A stretch of 64,000 nt of DNA from Hyperoodon ampullatus (lineage: Eukaryota; Chordata; Mammalia; Artiodactyla; Ziphiidae): positions 72,981,771 to 73,045,770 of the forward strand of contig OX457063.1 in the NCBI GenBank assembly GCA_949752795.1. Direction: 5' to 3'. Below, in pieces: positions 22,855-34,927 of the stretch (position 1 is its first letter; each line of letters begins with the position of its first letter). Below the pieces are notes generated by a model that was not told the DNA's origin, made no database searches, and was given only the letters and a program-made list of their open reading frames with translations. The position numbers and the translations under genes are program-made.

Positions 22855-24500
22855 AATATATGTCTGGCTGGAGCAGCATTTAAAAAAAAAAAAAAACAGA
22901 CCGGAAAACGCCCTGACTCTTAAAACAGAAAAAACCGGGGGACTGTAATTTATGAAAATAAAACTACCACAGAACCTAAAGACAACATTTCACCCTAATG
23001 AAAATGGAGATAAACTTCAGAGCTGCTGTTTAGGCCATTTTGAAATGTTACGTTTGTAAAGGATTTAGAACGCCCCGAAGTTTCTGTCCTATTGCCTGCT
23101 GAACACATTAAAAAAATGGACTGTTCCATTATTAAATGATGCTTGAAAGCTCTCTGTGTTTGATGGAGGGGAGCAATCTTCTGGGTGTCCAGGAAAAGCT
23201 GTTACAACTTTTTTAACAGCCTCACATCTTGTGATGGAGGCCTAGTCATTTAAATAAAAAAAAAGGGCAGAGAGAACGCTGAGAGGCAGTTTGATCTAAC
23301 TCAACCTTTTCAAATGACTACACTAATTTTAAACATATTAATTTAACTGTATGTTTGCTCCTCTATAAACAGGGCGAACAAACAGTATATCATTTTTACA
23401 CTTGAACTGTATTAGGATCTTAATGCAGGCTCAGGTGAGGTGAGGTCAGAAGATACAATTAAATGGATCTGGTACCAGCTGGAGATTAGACTCTCTTTAA
23501 CCATGCTTGGGTGATTTATCCATCAACAACTCATGTACAGCTCCATAAAAATTGATATCTGTTTAAAAATAGGTATTAAAATACAGTGTACTTTTAAAAA
23601 TTAGAGACTAAAATATTGTGTAGTTGCCAGCAGGTAGTTTATTTAATATTCATGTGCAATATGAAACAGAAAGATTCCTGTTCGTGGAATAAATATCTAT
23701 TAGAATAAATTCTCCCTAGTTGCTGATATAAATATATAGAGCTTCTGTGCTTGGTCAAGTCCTTGGAAACAAATATGGAAACAAACTTTTAAATCATTTA
23801 CAACCCCCCAGCATGTGGAATAATGACATATAATTACCTCACTTGTTAACTGGCTCTGTCTGTTTGTTCCTCAAGGATTTATTTCAATGTTGTTCTTTCA
23901 TGAAAAAAAGGAAACAGAAATGCCAAGTAAATGGATTTACTAAGAGGAAATACAAAATTTTGGTGGTTTTATATATTCTACTGTGGACCATGAAAGGTAG
24001 ACTTCAGTCTTGTGATTGAATTTGGTTCCTAATAGATGTAAATTCAAATATTTGTATTTTCAGCATCTAAAGCCAACTTGGAGCTCTAAGTAAAGGGCAA
24101 TCATTTGTCTACTAATATGCATATCAAAAACTTAAACAAATGAGCATTTAAAAGTAATATTTGATTAACCATTCGTTGAAAGAAAAGTAATTCTGCCTGT
24201 CTAATCCAGTAATTTATATAGTTTAGTGATTTGCTTGTCAATAATGAACAAATTGCCTTAATATATTACTGCAATGCTTCATTTTCATTAAGACATCTGC
24301 CAACTTTTCAAAAAACCTTTTCCAGTTGGGACTTATAATTGTAGAGTCCCTTGGGGGACTTTCAATATTATTCTAATCAATTTTATCTACAATACACAAT
24401 ATGGATGATTACATCGCAATGCAATTTCCAAAGTTACCTTCTCACATTAGTCATTTGCAAAAAGAGAAGACACTGCCGATGACTCCAGAACGTATTTTAG
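22855..24500. promoter_or_regulatory. Repeat-free block, candidate conserved non-coding region
   Basis: About 1.6 kb with no transposon remnant I can see, in a window otherwise littered with them. It has A/T runs separated by ordinary-composition patches (for example 23040-23260 and 23420-23540) and several TTAAT/ATTTAAA cores. The nearest short frame is at 24633 and lacks motifs. Regulatory function is inferred only from repeat absence and texture. Confidence 0.25.
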
Positions 24501-25874
24501 AACAGAAACTTACTGCAGCAATGGAGCAAAGAATATTTTTCATCATCTGAATGCATCATAACATGAATATGTATAGTACAGATATGCTTATATAATTTAC
24601 AACCACACTTCAAGCTTTATGGCCTATAACATTTATATGTTATTTTTATGCAATTGGATGATAATGCATTTTACAGCCACAAGATTGAAAAGTTGAAAAG
24701 TTCTCCAAGATGCTCTTGCTGTGTGGGGACCTCTGTGATAATGCCATAGTCTTTTTTTCTTTTTTCTTTTTAATAATAAGAGGAGGTGAATCATAGTTCT
24801 AGGGAAAGCTGGAAAAATAAAAATGCTCTGTCTCACTCGAATTGAATCAAGACTCCAAAAGTCATTCAACTAGTCTCTATCCATAACAAGTGTAATATCT
24901 TGCTCCCATCTTTACTCTTTACTTCATTTTCAAACTTCTCTTGACCCAGGTGGGGAAGAGTTATGCTACTTATTGAGGAACCATCCCCCAAACCTTCCCC
25001 CCAAATCTTCATCATCATGGTCTTCCCCATGGTCATCTAATCGGTCTTTGAGAGTATAAAGCCTACTCCTAATATCAGAGAAGTCTATTTTCTGTTTAAC
25101 AGTGAGTATTCAGGGGCATTGAAGAGGAGACAAACAGGTTTTATAAATATTTGAAATGTATAGAAAGAAAAGGAAAACAGAATGACAAGTAATAAACCTT
25201 CTGATGAAGAGCAAGTCAATGGTAGTACCAGGAAAGCCTAGTGTTTTTGGATTTCCTGCTTGTTTTTACCAAGTTTTCTTACTCTGTTTGTTTTTAAAGC
25301 AGTAGCAAGGAGTAGCAAAAATGAACCCCAATTCTCAGAATTCGACATCCAAGGCTCTTTCCTATTTTTAATGTATTTATACATTGTTTCAACCAATCAT
25401 TTTCATTTTAAAATATATTTTTTTAAACTTGTAATCTTACTATTAGGTTGAATGAATTAAAATGAACAGCATACCAACCAAAATAGGTATGAATTGATCG
25501 TTTAAAGTTAATAAACTTGTCATTAACAAATATTTATTAAGTGCTTACCAAACACAAGGTAATTTCCTAGAACATATACGAAGAAAATTTAAAACACTAC
25601 CTAGGAGACATAAAAGAAGGCTTGAAAACCTGGAGAGACATGTATTCTTTGTAGGTAAAATGATTCAGTATTTTAAAGCTTTCTGTTCTATTTAAATTAA
25701 TTTTGTTCTCTTCACAAGAATCCTGATCAAAATGTTACCAAGCCTTTTCATCAGCTTGCAAAATGAGCTTACCTGGAAAAATAAGCTGAGGATACCTGGA
25801 GTAAGTATTCCAAGCTGGGAAAATGGGTGGGGCCAGATTTATGGGGAGCAATTTGGAAAGGATGTTCACGAGAT
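24500..25874. other. Unique sequence
   Basis: No gene seen. A weak L2-like patch lies near 25525-25580 (AACAAATATTTATTAAGTGC), too degraded to annotate separately. Confidence 0.45.
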
Positions 25875-27026
25875 GATAAGTAAATAGATTTTTTAAAAAT
25901 TTTATTTAATTTATTTTTTATACAGCAGGTTCTTATTAGTTACCCATTTTATACATATTAGTGTATATATGTCAATCCCATTCTCCCAATTCATCACACC
26001 CCCACCACCACTCCTGCGCTGCCACTTTCCCCCCTTGGTGTCCATACATTTGTCCTCTACATCTGTGTCTCAATTTCTGCCCTGCAAACCAGTTCATCTG
26101 TACCATTTTTCTAGGTTCCACATATATATGCATTAATATACGATATTTCTTTTTCTCTTTCTGACTTACTTCACTCTGTATGACAGTCTCTAGGTCCATC
26201 CATGTCTCTACAAATGACCCAATTTCGTTTCTTTTTATGGCTGAGTAATATTCCATTGTACATATGTACCACATCTTCTTTATCCATTCGTCTGTCAATG
26301 GGCGTTTAGGTTGCTTCCATGACCTGGCTATTGTATACAGTGCTGCAATGAACATTGGGGTGCATGTGTCTTTTTGAACTATGGTTTTCACTGGGTATAT
26401 GCCCAGTAGTGGTATTGCTGGGTCATATGGTAATATTATTTTTAGTTTTTTAAGGAACCTCTATACTGTTCTCCGTAGTGGCTATATCAATTTACATTCC
26501 CACCAACAGTGCAAGAGGATTCCTTTTTCTCCACACCCTCTCCAGCATTTGTTATTTGTAGATTTTCTGATGATGCCCATTCTAACTGGTGTGAGGTGAA
26601 ACCTCATTGTAGTTTTGATTTGCATTTCTCTAATAATTAGTGTGTTAAGCAGCTTTTCATGTGCTTCTTGGCCATCTGTATGTCTTCTTTGGAGAAATGT
26701 CTATTTAGGTCTTCTGCCCATTTTTGGATTGGGTTGTTTGTTTTTTAAATATTGAGCTGCATAAGCAGTTTATATATCTTGGAGATTAATCCTTTGTCCA
26801 TTGATTCGTTTGCAAATATTTTCTCCTATTCTGAGGGTTGTCATTTTGTCTTGTTTGTAGTTTCCTTTGCCTTGCAAAAGCTTTGAAGTTTCATTAGGTC
26901 CCATTTGCTTATTTTTGTTTTTATTTCCATTACTTAGGAGGTGGATCAAAAAAGATCTTGCTGTGATTTATGTCAAAGAGCGTTCTTCCTATGTTTTCCT
27001 CTAAGAGTTTTAAAAAGTCCAGTCTT

Positions 27027-27230
27027 GGGCTTCCCTGGTGGCGCAGTGGTTGAGAGTTCGCCTGCCGATGCAGGGGACACGGGTTCGTGCTCTGGTCAGG
27101 GAAGATCCCACATGCCGCGGAGCGGCTGGTCCCGTGAGCCATGGCCGCTGAGCCTGCGCGTCCGGAGCCTGTGCTCTGCAACGGGAGAGGCCACAACAAT
27201 GAGAGGCCCGCGTACCGCAAAAAAAAAAAA
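27027..27230 (+). mobile_element. CHR-2 SINE inside L1 ORF2
   Basis: Complete short CHR with an A tail at about 27219-27230. Target duplication AAAAAGTCCAGTCTT at 27012-27026 and 27227-27241 (exact 15 bp, sharing As with the tail). It inserted antisense to the host L1. Confidence 0.96.
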
Positions 27231-27277
27231 AGTCCAGTCTTACATTTAGGTCTCTAATCCATTTTGAGTTTATTTTT

Positions 27278-27487
27278 TATTTATTTATTTTTTTGCGGTA
27301 CGCGGGCCTGTCACTGTTGTTGCCTCTCCCATTGCGGAGCACAGGCTCTGGACGCGCAGGCTCAGCGGCCATGGCTCACAGGCCCAGCCGCTCCGCGGCA
27401 TGTGGGATCCTCCCGGACAAGGGCACGTACCCGTGTCCCTTGCATAGGCAGGCAGACTCTTAACCACTGCACCACCAGGGAAGCCCC
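27278..27487 (-). mobile_element. CHR-2 SINE inside L1 ORF2, inverted relative to its neighbour
   Basis: Complete short CHR with T/A-rich tail at the left and GGAAGCCCC at the right. Target duplication TTGAGTTTATTTTT at 27264-27277 and 27488-27501. Only about 47 bp separate it from the plus-strand CHR-2 at 27027. Confidence 0.95.
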
Positions 27488-30398
27488 TTGAGTTTATTTT
27501 TGTGTATGATGTTAGGGAGTTTTCTAATTTCATTCATTTACATGTAGCTGTCCAGTTTTCCCAGCACCACTTATTGAGGAGACTGTCGTTTCTCCATTGT
27601 ATATCCTTGCCTCCTTTGTCATAGCTAGTTGACCATAGGTGCATGGGTTTATCTCTGGGCTTTCTATCCTGTTCGATTGATCTATATTTCTGTTTTTGTG
27701 CCAGTACCATACTCTCTTGATTACTGTAGCTTTGTAGTATAGACTGAAGTCAGTCAGCCTGATTCCTCCAACTCCGTTTTTCTTTCTCAAGATTGCTTTG
27801 GCTATTCAGGGTCTTTTGTGTCTCCATACAAATTTTAAGATTTTCTAGTTCTATAGAAAATGCCATTGGTAGTTTGATAAGGATTGCACTGAATCTGTAA
27901 ATGGCTTTCGGTAGTGTAGTCATTTTCACAATGTTGATTCTTCCAATCCAAGAACATGGTATATCTCTCCATCTGTTTGTATCATCTTTAATTTCTTTCA
28001 CCAGTGTCTTATACTTTTCTGCATACAGGTCTTTTGTCTCCCTAGGTAGGTTTATTCCTAGGTATTTTATTCTTTTTGTTGCAATGGTAAATGAGAGTGT
28101 TTCCTTAATTTCTCTTTCAGATTTTTCATCATTAGTGTATAGGAATGCAAGAGATTTCTGTGCATCAATTTTGTATCCTGCAAATTTACCACATTCATTG
28201 ATTAGCTCTAGTAGTTTTCTGGTGGCATCTTTAGGATTCTCTATGTGTAGTATCATGTCTTCTGCAAACAGTGACAATTTTACTTCTTCTTTTCCAATTT
28301 GTATTCCTTTTTTTTCTTTTTCTTCTCTGATTGCCGTGGCTAAGACTTCCAAAACTATGTTGAATAATAGTGATGAGAGTGGACATCCTTGTTTTGTTCC
28401 TCTTAGAGGAGATGCTTTCAGTTTTTCACCATTGAGAATGGTGGGTTTGTCATATATGGCCTTTATTATGTTGAGGTAGGTTACCTCTATGGCCACTTTC
28501 TGGAGAATTTTTATCATAAATGGGTGTTGGCTATTTTCAAAAGCTTTTTCTGCATCTATTGAGATGATCATATGGTTTTTATTCTTCAATTTGTTAATAT
28601 GGTGTATCACATTGATTGATTTGCGTATATTGAAGAATCCTTGCATCCCTGGGATAAATCCCACTTGATCATGGTGTATGATCCTTTTAATGTGTTGTTG
28701 GATTCTGTTTGCTAGTATTTTGTTGAGGATTTTTGCATCTATATTTATCAGTGATATTGGTCTGTAATTTTCTTTTTTTGTAGTATCTTTGTCTGGTTTT
28801 GGTATCAGGGTGATGGTGTCTCATAGAATGAGTTTGGGAGTGTTCCTTCCTCTGCAATTTTTTGGTAGAGTTTGAGAAGGATGGGTGTTAGCTCTTCTCT
28901 AAATGTTCGATAGAATTCACCTGTGAAGCCATCTGGTCCTGGACTTTTGTTTGTTGGAAGATTTTTAATCACAATCTCAATTTCAGTGCTTGTGATTTAT
29001 CTGTTTATATTTTCTGTTTCTTCCTGGTTCAGTCTTGGAAGGTTACACCTTTCTAAGAATTTGTCCATTTCTTCCAGGTTCTCCATTTTATTGGCATAGA
29101 GTTGCTTGTAGTAATTTCTTAAGATGGTTTGTATTTCTGTGGTGTCTGTTGTAACTTCTCCTTTTTCATTTCTAATTTTATTGATTTGAGTCCTCTCCTT
29201 TTTCTTGATGAGTCTGGCTAATGGTTTATCAATTTTGTTTATCTTCTCAAAGAACCATCTTTTAGTTTTATTGATCTTTGCTATTGTTTTCTTTGTTTCT
29301 ATTTCATTTATTTCTGCTCTGCTCTTTATGATTTCTTTCCTTCTGCTAACTTTGGGTTTTATTTGTTCTTCTTTCTCTAGCTCCTTTAGGTATAAGGTTA
29401 CATTATTTATTTGAGATTTTTCTTGTTTCTTGAGGTAGGCTTGTATTGCTATAAACTTCCCTCTTAGAAATGCTTTTGCTGCATCCCACAGGTTTTGGAT
29501 TGTCCTATTTTCGTTGTCATTTGTCTCTAGGTATTTTTTAATTTCCTCTTTGATTTCTTCAGTGATCTCTTGGTTATTTAGTAACGTATTGTTTAGCCTC
29601 AATGTGTTTGTGTTTTTAATGTGTTTTTCCCTGCAATTGATTTGTAATCTCATAGCATTGTGGTCAGAAAAGATGCTTGATGTCATTTCAATTGTCTTAA
29701 ATTCACTGAGGCTTGATTTGTGACCCAAGATGTGATCTATCCTGGAGAATGTTCCATGTGTACCTGAGAAGAAAGTGTAATCTGCTGTTTTTGGATGGAA
29801 TGTCCTATAAATATCAATTAAATCTTTCTGGTCTATTGTGTCATTTAAAGCTTGTGTTTCCTTAATAATTTTCTGTTTGGATGATCTGTCCATTGGTGTA
29901 AGTGAGGTGTTAAAGTCCCCAACTATTATTGTGTTACTGTCGATTTCATCTTTTATAGCTGTTAGCAGTTGCCTTATGTATTGAGGTGCTCCTATGTTGG
30001 GTGCATATATGTTTATAATTGTTATATCTTCTTCTTGGATTGATCCCTTGATGTAGTGTCCTTCCTTGTCTCTTGTAACATTCTTTATTTTAAAGTCTAT
30101 TTTATTTGATATGAGTATTGCTACTGCAGCTTTCTTTTGATTTCCATTTACATGGAATATATTTTTCCATCCCCTCACTTTCAGTCTGTATGTATCCCGA
30201 AGTCTGAAGTGGGTCTCTTTTAGACAGCATATATATGTGTCTTGTTTTTGTATCCATTCAGTGAGCCTGTGTCTTTTGGTTGGAACATTTAATCCATTCA
30301 CATTTAAGGTAATTATCGGTATGTATGTTCCTGTTACCATGTTCTTAATTGTTATGGGTTTGTTTTTGTAGGTCATTTCCTTCTTTTGCGCTTCCTAC

Positions 30399-31324
30399 TT
30401 AGAGAAGTTTCATTAGCATTTGTGTAGAGCTGGTTTGGTGGTGCTGAATTCTCTTAGCTTTTGCTTGTCTGTAAAGCTTTTGATTTCTCCATCAAATCTG
30501 AATGAGATCTTTGCCGGGTAGAGTAATCTTGGTTGTAGGTTCTTCCCTTTCATCACTTTACATATGTCATGCCACTGCCTTTTGGCTTGTAGAGTTTCTG
30601 CTGAGAAATCAGCTGTTAACCTTATGGGAGTTCCGTTGTATGTTATTAGTTGTTTTTCCCTTGTTGCTTTTAATAATTTTTCTTTGTCTTTAATTTTTGT
30701 CAATTTGATTACTATGTGTCTCGATATGTTTCTCCTTGGGTTTATCCTGCCTGGGACTCTCTGCACTTCCTGGACTTGGGTGGCTATTTCCTCCCCCATG
30801 TTAGGGAAGTTTTCGACTATAATCTCTTCAGATACTTTCTCGGGTCCTTTCTCTCTCTCTTCTCCTTCTGGGACCCCTATAATGCGAATGTTGTTGCATT
30901 TAATGTTGTCCCAAGGGTCTCTTAGGCTGTCTTCATTTCTTTTCATTCTTTTTTCTTTATTCTGTTCCGCAGCAGTGAATTCCACCATTCTGTCTTCCAG
31001 GTCGCTTATCCGTTCTTCTGCCTCAGTTATTCTGCTACTGATTCCTAGTGTATTTTTCATTTCAATTATAGTATTGTTCATCTCTGTTTTTTTGTTCTTT
31101 AATTCTTCTAGGTGTTTCTTCTTTAATTCTTCTAGGTCTTTATTAAACATTTCTTGCATCTTCTCAATCTTTGCCTCCATTCTTTTTCTGAGGTCCTGGA
31201 TCATCTTCACTATCATTATCCTGAATTATTTTTCTGGAAGGTTGCCTATTTCAACTTCATTTAGTTGTTTTTCTCGGGTTTTATCTTGCTCCTTCATCTG
31301 GTACCTAGCCCTCTGCCTTTTCAT
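30399..31324 (-). pseudogene. L1 ORF1 (RNA-binding chaperone), broken
   Basis: ORF1p is the trimeric RNA-binding protein of the L1 particle. The ATG at 31322-31324 opens a Lys/Arg-rich N terminus. A stop (TAA, 31226-31228) falls at codon 33, and the frame is open again from Met37 (31216) to 30413. The readable part shows a long charged coiled coil (Glu/Lys/Met rich, first 80 or so residues), an RRM-like region around NIRIIGVPEG and a basic C-terminal domain ending STTKPAL. Close to the end a one-base loss shifts the frame, giving a stop at 30413-30415. The likely original stop is at 30399-30401. About 300 residues is typical for the family. Confidence 0.88.
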
Positions 31325-32286
31325 GTTATCTATCTTTCTGTGAGTGTGGTTTTTGTTCCACAGGCTGCAGGATTGTAGTTCTTCTTGCTTCTGCTGTATG
31401 CCCTCTTGTGGATGAGGCTATCTAAGAGGCTTGTGCAAGTTTCCTGATGGGAGGGACTGGTGGTGGATAGAGCTGGCTGTTGCTTTGGTGGGCAGAGCTC
31501 AGTAGAACTTTAATCCTCTTGTTTGCTAATGGGTGGGGCTGGGTTCCCTCCCTGTTGGCTGTTTGGCCTGAGGCAACCCAACACTGGAGCTTACCTGGGC
31601 TCTTTGGTGGGACTAATAGCAGACTCTGGGAGGGCTCATGCCAAGGAGTACTTCCCAGAACTTCTGCTGCCAGTGTCCCTGTCCTCACGATGATACACAG
31701 CCACACCCCCCTGCAGGAGACCCTCCCACACTAGCAGGTAGGTCTGATTCAGTCTCCCCTGTGGTCACTGCTCCTTCCTCTGGGTCCTGATGTGCACACT
31801 ACTTTGTGTGTGCACTCCAAGAGTGGAGTCTCTGTTTCCCCCAGTCCTGTCAAAGTCCTGCAGTCAAATCCCGCTAGCCTTCAAAGTCTGATTCTTTAGA
31901 AATTCCTCCTCCTGTTGCCGGAGCCCAAGGTTGGGAAGCCTGACATGGGGCTCAGAACCTTCACTCCAGTGGGTGCACTTCTGTGGTATAAGTGTTCTAC
32001 AGTTTCTGTGTCACCCACCCAGCAGTTTTGGGATTTGATTTTATTGTGATTGCATCCCTCCTACCATCTTATTGTGGCTCCTCCTTTTTCTTTGGATGTG
32101 AGGTATCTTTTCTGGTGAGTTCCGGTGTCTTTCTGTCAATGATTGTTCAGCAGTTATTTGTGATTCCAGTGCTCTTGCAAGAGGGAGTGAGAGCAGGTCC
32201 TTCTACTCCACCATCTTGAACCAATCTCTCTTTAACATCTTATTGGACTATAATTGCTTTACAATGGTGTGTTAGTTTCTGCTTTT
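31325..32286 (-). promoter_or_regulatory. L1 5' UTR with internal promoter region
   Basis: About 960 bp upstream of ORF1, GC-richer than the surrounding genome and without an open frame. Its position makes it the internal Pol II promoter of the element. Its outer end (reverse of CACCATCTTGAACCAATCTC and beyond) abuts the target duplication at 32287, so the element is complete at the 5' end. Present activity cannot be judged. Confidence 0.75.
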
Positions 32287-32329
32287 GATAAGTAGATAGA
32301 TTTGATGAAACCCAGAGTTCATATAGAAC

Positions 32330-32590
32330 AGAGGAGGATTAGATTATAAAGACAGAGTGGACATGGATTGGGAAGAACTTTTGATTCTGAGCTAAGTATG
32401 GGAATTTCTTCTAAAGGGAAATGATTGAAGGATTTTGAGCCAGGGAATTACACTTGGAAAGAGCTACGTAAGTGCAGCCTAGCAGTAGTGTACATGATGG
32501 ATTGGAAGGGGAAGAGACTCTAGGCAGGCAGAATAGTTATAAGGCTATTGAAATAATCTGTGCATGAAATGGTAAAGGCCCAGAATAAAA
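32330..32590 (-). mobile_element. Probable L2 remnant
   Basis: Purine-rich series AAGGATTTTGAGCCAGGGAATT, then GATGGATTGGAAGGGGAAG, then GGCTATTGAAATAATCTGTGC resembles reverse-oriented L2. Highly diverged. Confidence 0.4.
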
Positions 32591-32591
32591 T

Positions 32592-32992
32592 CCTATAATT
32601 TATAAATTGTAGGACCTTCAAATTATCTAGTGCAGTGGCTTTCAAGTTTCTTTTTTTAACCATGAGCCATAGTTCAGAAATGTTTTACATACACACATAC
32701 TTACTAAAAAAAATGTTTAACAGAACAATATTTATCCTTAATACTTATGATGACATTTGACATTTTTGGGCTCTGTTCTTTTTACATTTTATAAATGCTG
32801 ATGGGAACACATTATATTTATTTTAAGATTTTCTAACAGGTTGTGACTTGCTGTTTGTAAAACATGGATCAGGTGCAGCCCCTTTACTTTTCGGAAGAGA
32901 AACTAAGATAGAAAGAAACCAAGAGACTTGCTCTGGTCTCACTGCTCATAATTAGCGACCAGGTCCATGAACGTCCATTGCACCACACTAAG
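32592..32992 (-). mobile_element. MIR-type SINE split by a hAT MITE
   Basis: Left part TAGGACCTTCAAATTATCTAGTG is separated from its continuation (CAGCCCCTTTACTTTTCGGAA, then GAGACTTGCTCTGGTCTCACTG) by about 240 bp of hAT-like sequence. Together they give a plausible MIR-class order. Confidence 0.4.
32634..32872 (+). mobile_element. hAT-type MITE, family uncertain
   Basis: Starts CAGTGGCTTTCAAGTTTC and ends GTTTGTAAAACATGG, diverged inverted ends of hAT character. The interior has AACCATGAGCCATAGTTCAG and AACAGGTTGTGACTTGCTG, typical of a mammalian hAT MITE. Confidence 0.5.
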
Positions 32993-33581
32993 GTTAGGAT
33001 GGGACTGTGGTAGAAATAGACCTGAGAGTAATTTTAGAGGAGAAATAAACAAAACAAACTGGGAAAAATCAAAGTCAACGGCGGTTTTATTCTTGGTTAA
33101 TTGGGTGAACTGATTTGCCATAAAATACAGGTGTCTGAAGAAGGACTATCCTGGGATAAAATTATGAGTTCACATTGAGGTTAAGAGGGCAGAGGGATAG
33201 ACACACTGCCCAGCAGACAGAGACAGCTGTAAGACTAAATATTCAAATGAAAAAAATCTTGTCAGTCATCTATTTGGGAATGACTAGATGGCATTTGACC
33301 TAGTAAGTGTATTTCGTGGCCATGTTATAGATTCTGGAGATTCAAAGATGAGCAAAATCAGGTCCCTGTACTTGAGAAGCTCTTATTCAAAAGTTTGTTG
33401 ATAGTATCACGCTTCCTTGGAATTAAATCACTCTTGTTGCTAAAAATTCAGTAAAATTCATTTTCAAAACTTTAAAATTCATTTTAAAAACCTTAAGATT
33501 TTTTAATCTTCTACAGTTTGATCCAATAACTTTATGCCTGCCTTTACGTCAACTTGCACTGTTTTTTTCAGCAATAATGCA

Positions 33582-33583
<2 letters not shown>

Positions 33584-33625
<42 letters not shown>
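33584..33625. repeat. (TG)21 microsatellite
   Basis: 42 bases of uninterrupted TG. Length and purity make it likely to vary between individuals. Confidence 0.97.
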
Positions 33626-33627
<2 letters not shown>

Positions 33628-34605
33628 GTGTCTTTCCTTTTGACATCCACCAATATTCCTTAAGGTGGCAAGTTGCTTCTTACCAGATTACATCTGAAAA
33701 GAAACAGCTTCTGACAGGGAAATGAGCAGCTGGGTGGCAGCCTACAGCAACTCTGTTCTTTTGCACTGATATAGCATTTTAATATCAATGGTTGAAATGC
33801 AATCTGGAAATAGTTATTCATCACAAACAACCACAAAGCTGGTTAACATTTAAGCTGTTATGTTTGTGGGTTGATTTCTTTCTAGGCACTTGCCTTCCTT
33901 TAATGATAATGATGGTGATTTTCACACTGCCCATTGGAGGGAGGAAGAAGAGGTCGTGAAACCAGGGATCAAATATTGTAGTGTTGAGAAAAATCTGCAG
34001 CAGTGCCTGAGGAGAGTCCAGGATCCCTAATACCCAATCCATTTGATCTTTTTTTCCATGTTACCCAGATAACTTAGAGTTTTATCCTTAGGGAAAATGA
34101 AACAGAGAAACTGGCCATCATGGAGTCAGAATTTAAACCATTGGCACCACTTACATATAGTTCCTGTTCTGGGTTTTATTCCAGGTTCAGAAGGTCTTAA
34201 TACTCTGAACTCTTTAAGTTTGTATGATCTTTGAATCTATAAAGTGAATATACTGCTTCCTAACATATCAATTTTACAGACTTTTGGAGAAATTTTCTAG
34301 CCATCTATCTCTGCTCTCCTAAGAGATCCTTGACTGTGCCTTTTCTCACACTACTCCATGGGTCAGTCTTATGAACTATCATGTTAAAGGAACATCTCAA
34401 GTTTTTTTAAAGTACACATTAAAGTACACATCTCACCCTTGCTACTCAGCATACCTAACAAAAATGGGCATCCCAAATAATCTGATAGCATGAGATGGAG
34501 GGTTATGCCACAGGAAAGAAGAGAGAATTAGGAGAGACACGTATAGTTAACAGCAAAGCAGGATATTTTGAAACTGCTATTTTGATGAGATTGCATGATG
34601 CAATT

Positions 34606-34624
34606 TGTGTGTGTGTGTGTGTGT
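34606..34624. repeat. (TG)9 microsatellite
   Basis: Short uninterrupted TG run. Confidence 0.95.
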
Positions 34625-34927
34625 AGATATGAACAACAAATATTTTAACCATTCATCCCATACCTGGGAGTTACTTCATCTTTGATGAGGTGAGACTCAG
34701 TGAAGGATGAGATTAGAGATTGGATAAGGGTTCTGGTGAGGTTCAAAGATATGGGGAAATGATCTCATATCAACAGTACTTCATTTTTTAAAAAATAACT
34801 TTTATAACTGAGCTTTTCAGGATACATCAAAATTTCATACATCAAAAAAGACTAAATAAAATAGATGTGCCAAAGTATCTTTTGTGTCAAAATGGTTGAC
34901 TTAAAAAACTTGGAACCTGATGTAGTA

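Larger units (their letters stand above)
25972..30376 (-). pseudogene. L1 ORF2 (endonuclease/reverse transcriptase), broken
   Basis: ORF2p nicks target DNA and copies L1 or SINE RNA into it. The first open stretch (28997-30376, 459 codons) is an endonuclease of the APE type. It keeps the expected residues: Asn30 of NGLN, Glu54 in LKETH, Tyr124 in IYAPN, Asp154 and Asn156 in GDFN, Asp214 in RIDH, and Asp238/His239 in SDH. A stop at 28997-28999 ends it. A frame change follows before the next open stretch (27750-28664), which is the polymerase domain with motif A Asp37 and GCPLS near residue 93. Its catalytic motif reads FAED instead of FADD (Glu135, codon 28260-28262). Further shifts and two SINEs break the C-terminal part. 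The 3' limit of the ORF is uncertain. Confidence 0.9.
25892..32286 (-). mobile_element. Full-length cetartiodactyl L1, inactivated
   Basis: A 6.4-kb LINE-1 read on the minus strand: 5' UTR (31325-32286), ORF1 (30399-31324), ORF2 (about 25972-30376) and a 3' UTR with a degenerate A tail at the left end. Target duplications are GATAAGTAAATAGATTT (25875-25891) and GATAAGTAGATAGATTT (32287-32303), with one mismatch in 17. Two CHR-2 SINEs later inserted into ORF2. Both ORFs carry stops and frameshifts and the reverse-transcriptase active site is changed, so the copy cannot move itself. Long plus-strand frames at 27901-28479 and 30564-31343 are antisense shadows. Confidence 0.96.
32993..34927. other. 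Unique sequence with TG microsatellites
   Basis: No gene. An L2-like patch occurs around 33330-33400 (GATTCTGGAGATTCAAAGATG). The dinucleotide repeats are listed separately. Confidence 0.45.

Noticed and set aside
27012..27501. CRISPR-like spaced repeats
   Set aside because: The repeats are inverted CHR-2 SINEs with target duplications, in a mammalian genome.
27901..28479. 192-codon plus-strand frame
   Set aside because: Exact antisense of the L1 ORF2 polymerase region; hydrophobic composition is a by-product of the reverse strand.
30564..31343. 259-codon plus-strand frame
   Set aside because: Antisense shadow of L1 ORF1; Ser/Phe/Leu-rich because the sense strand is Lys/Glu-rich.
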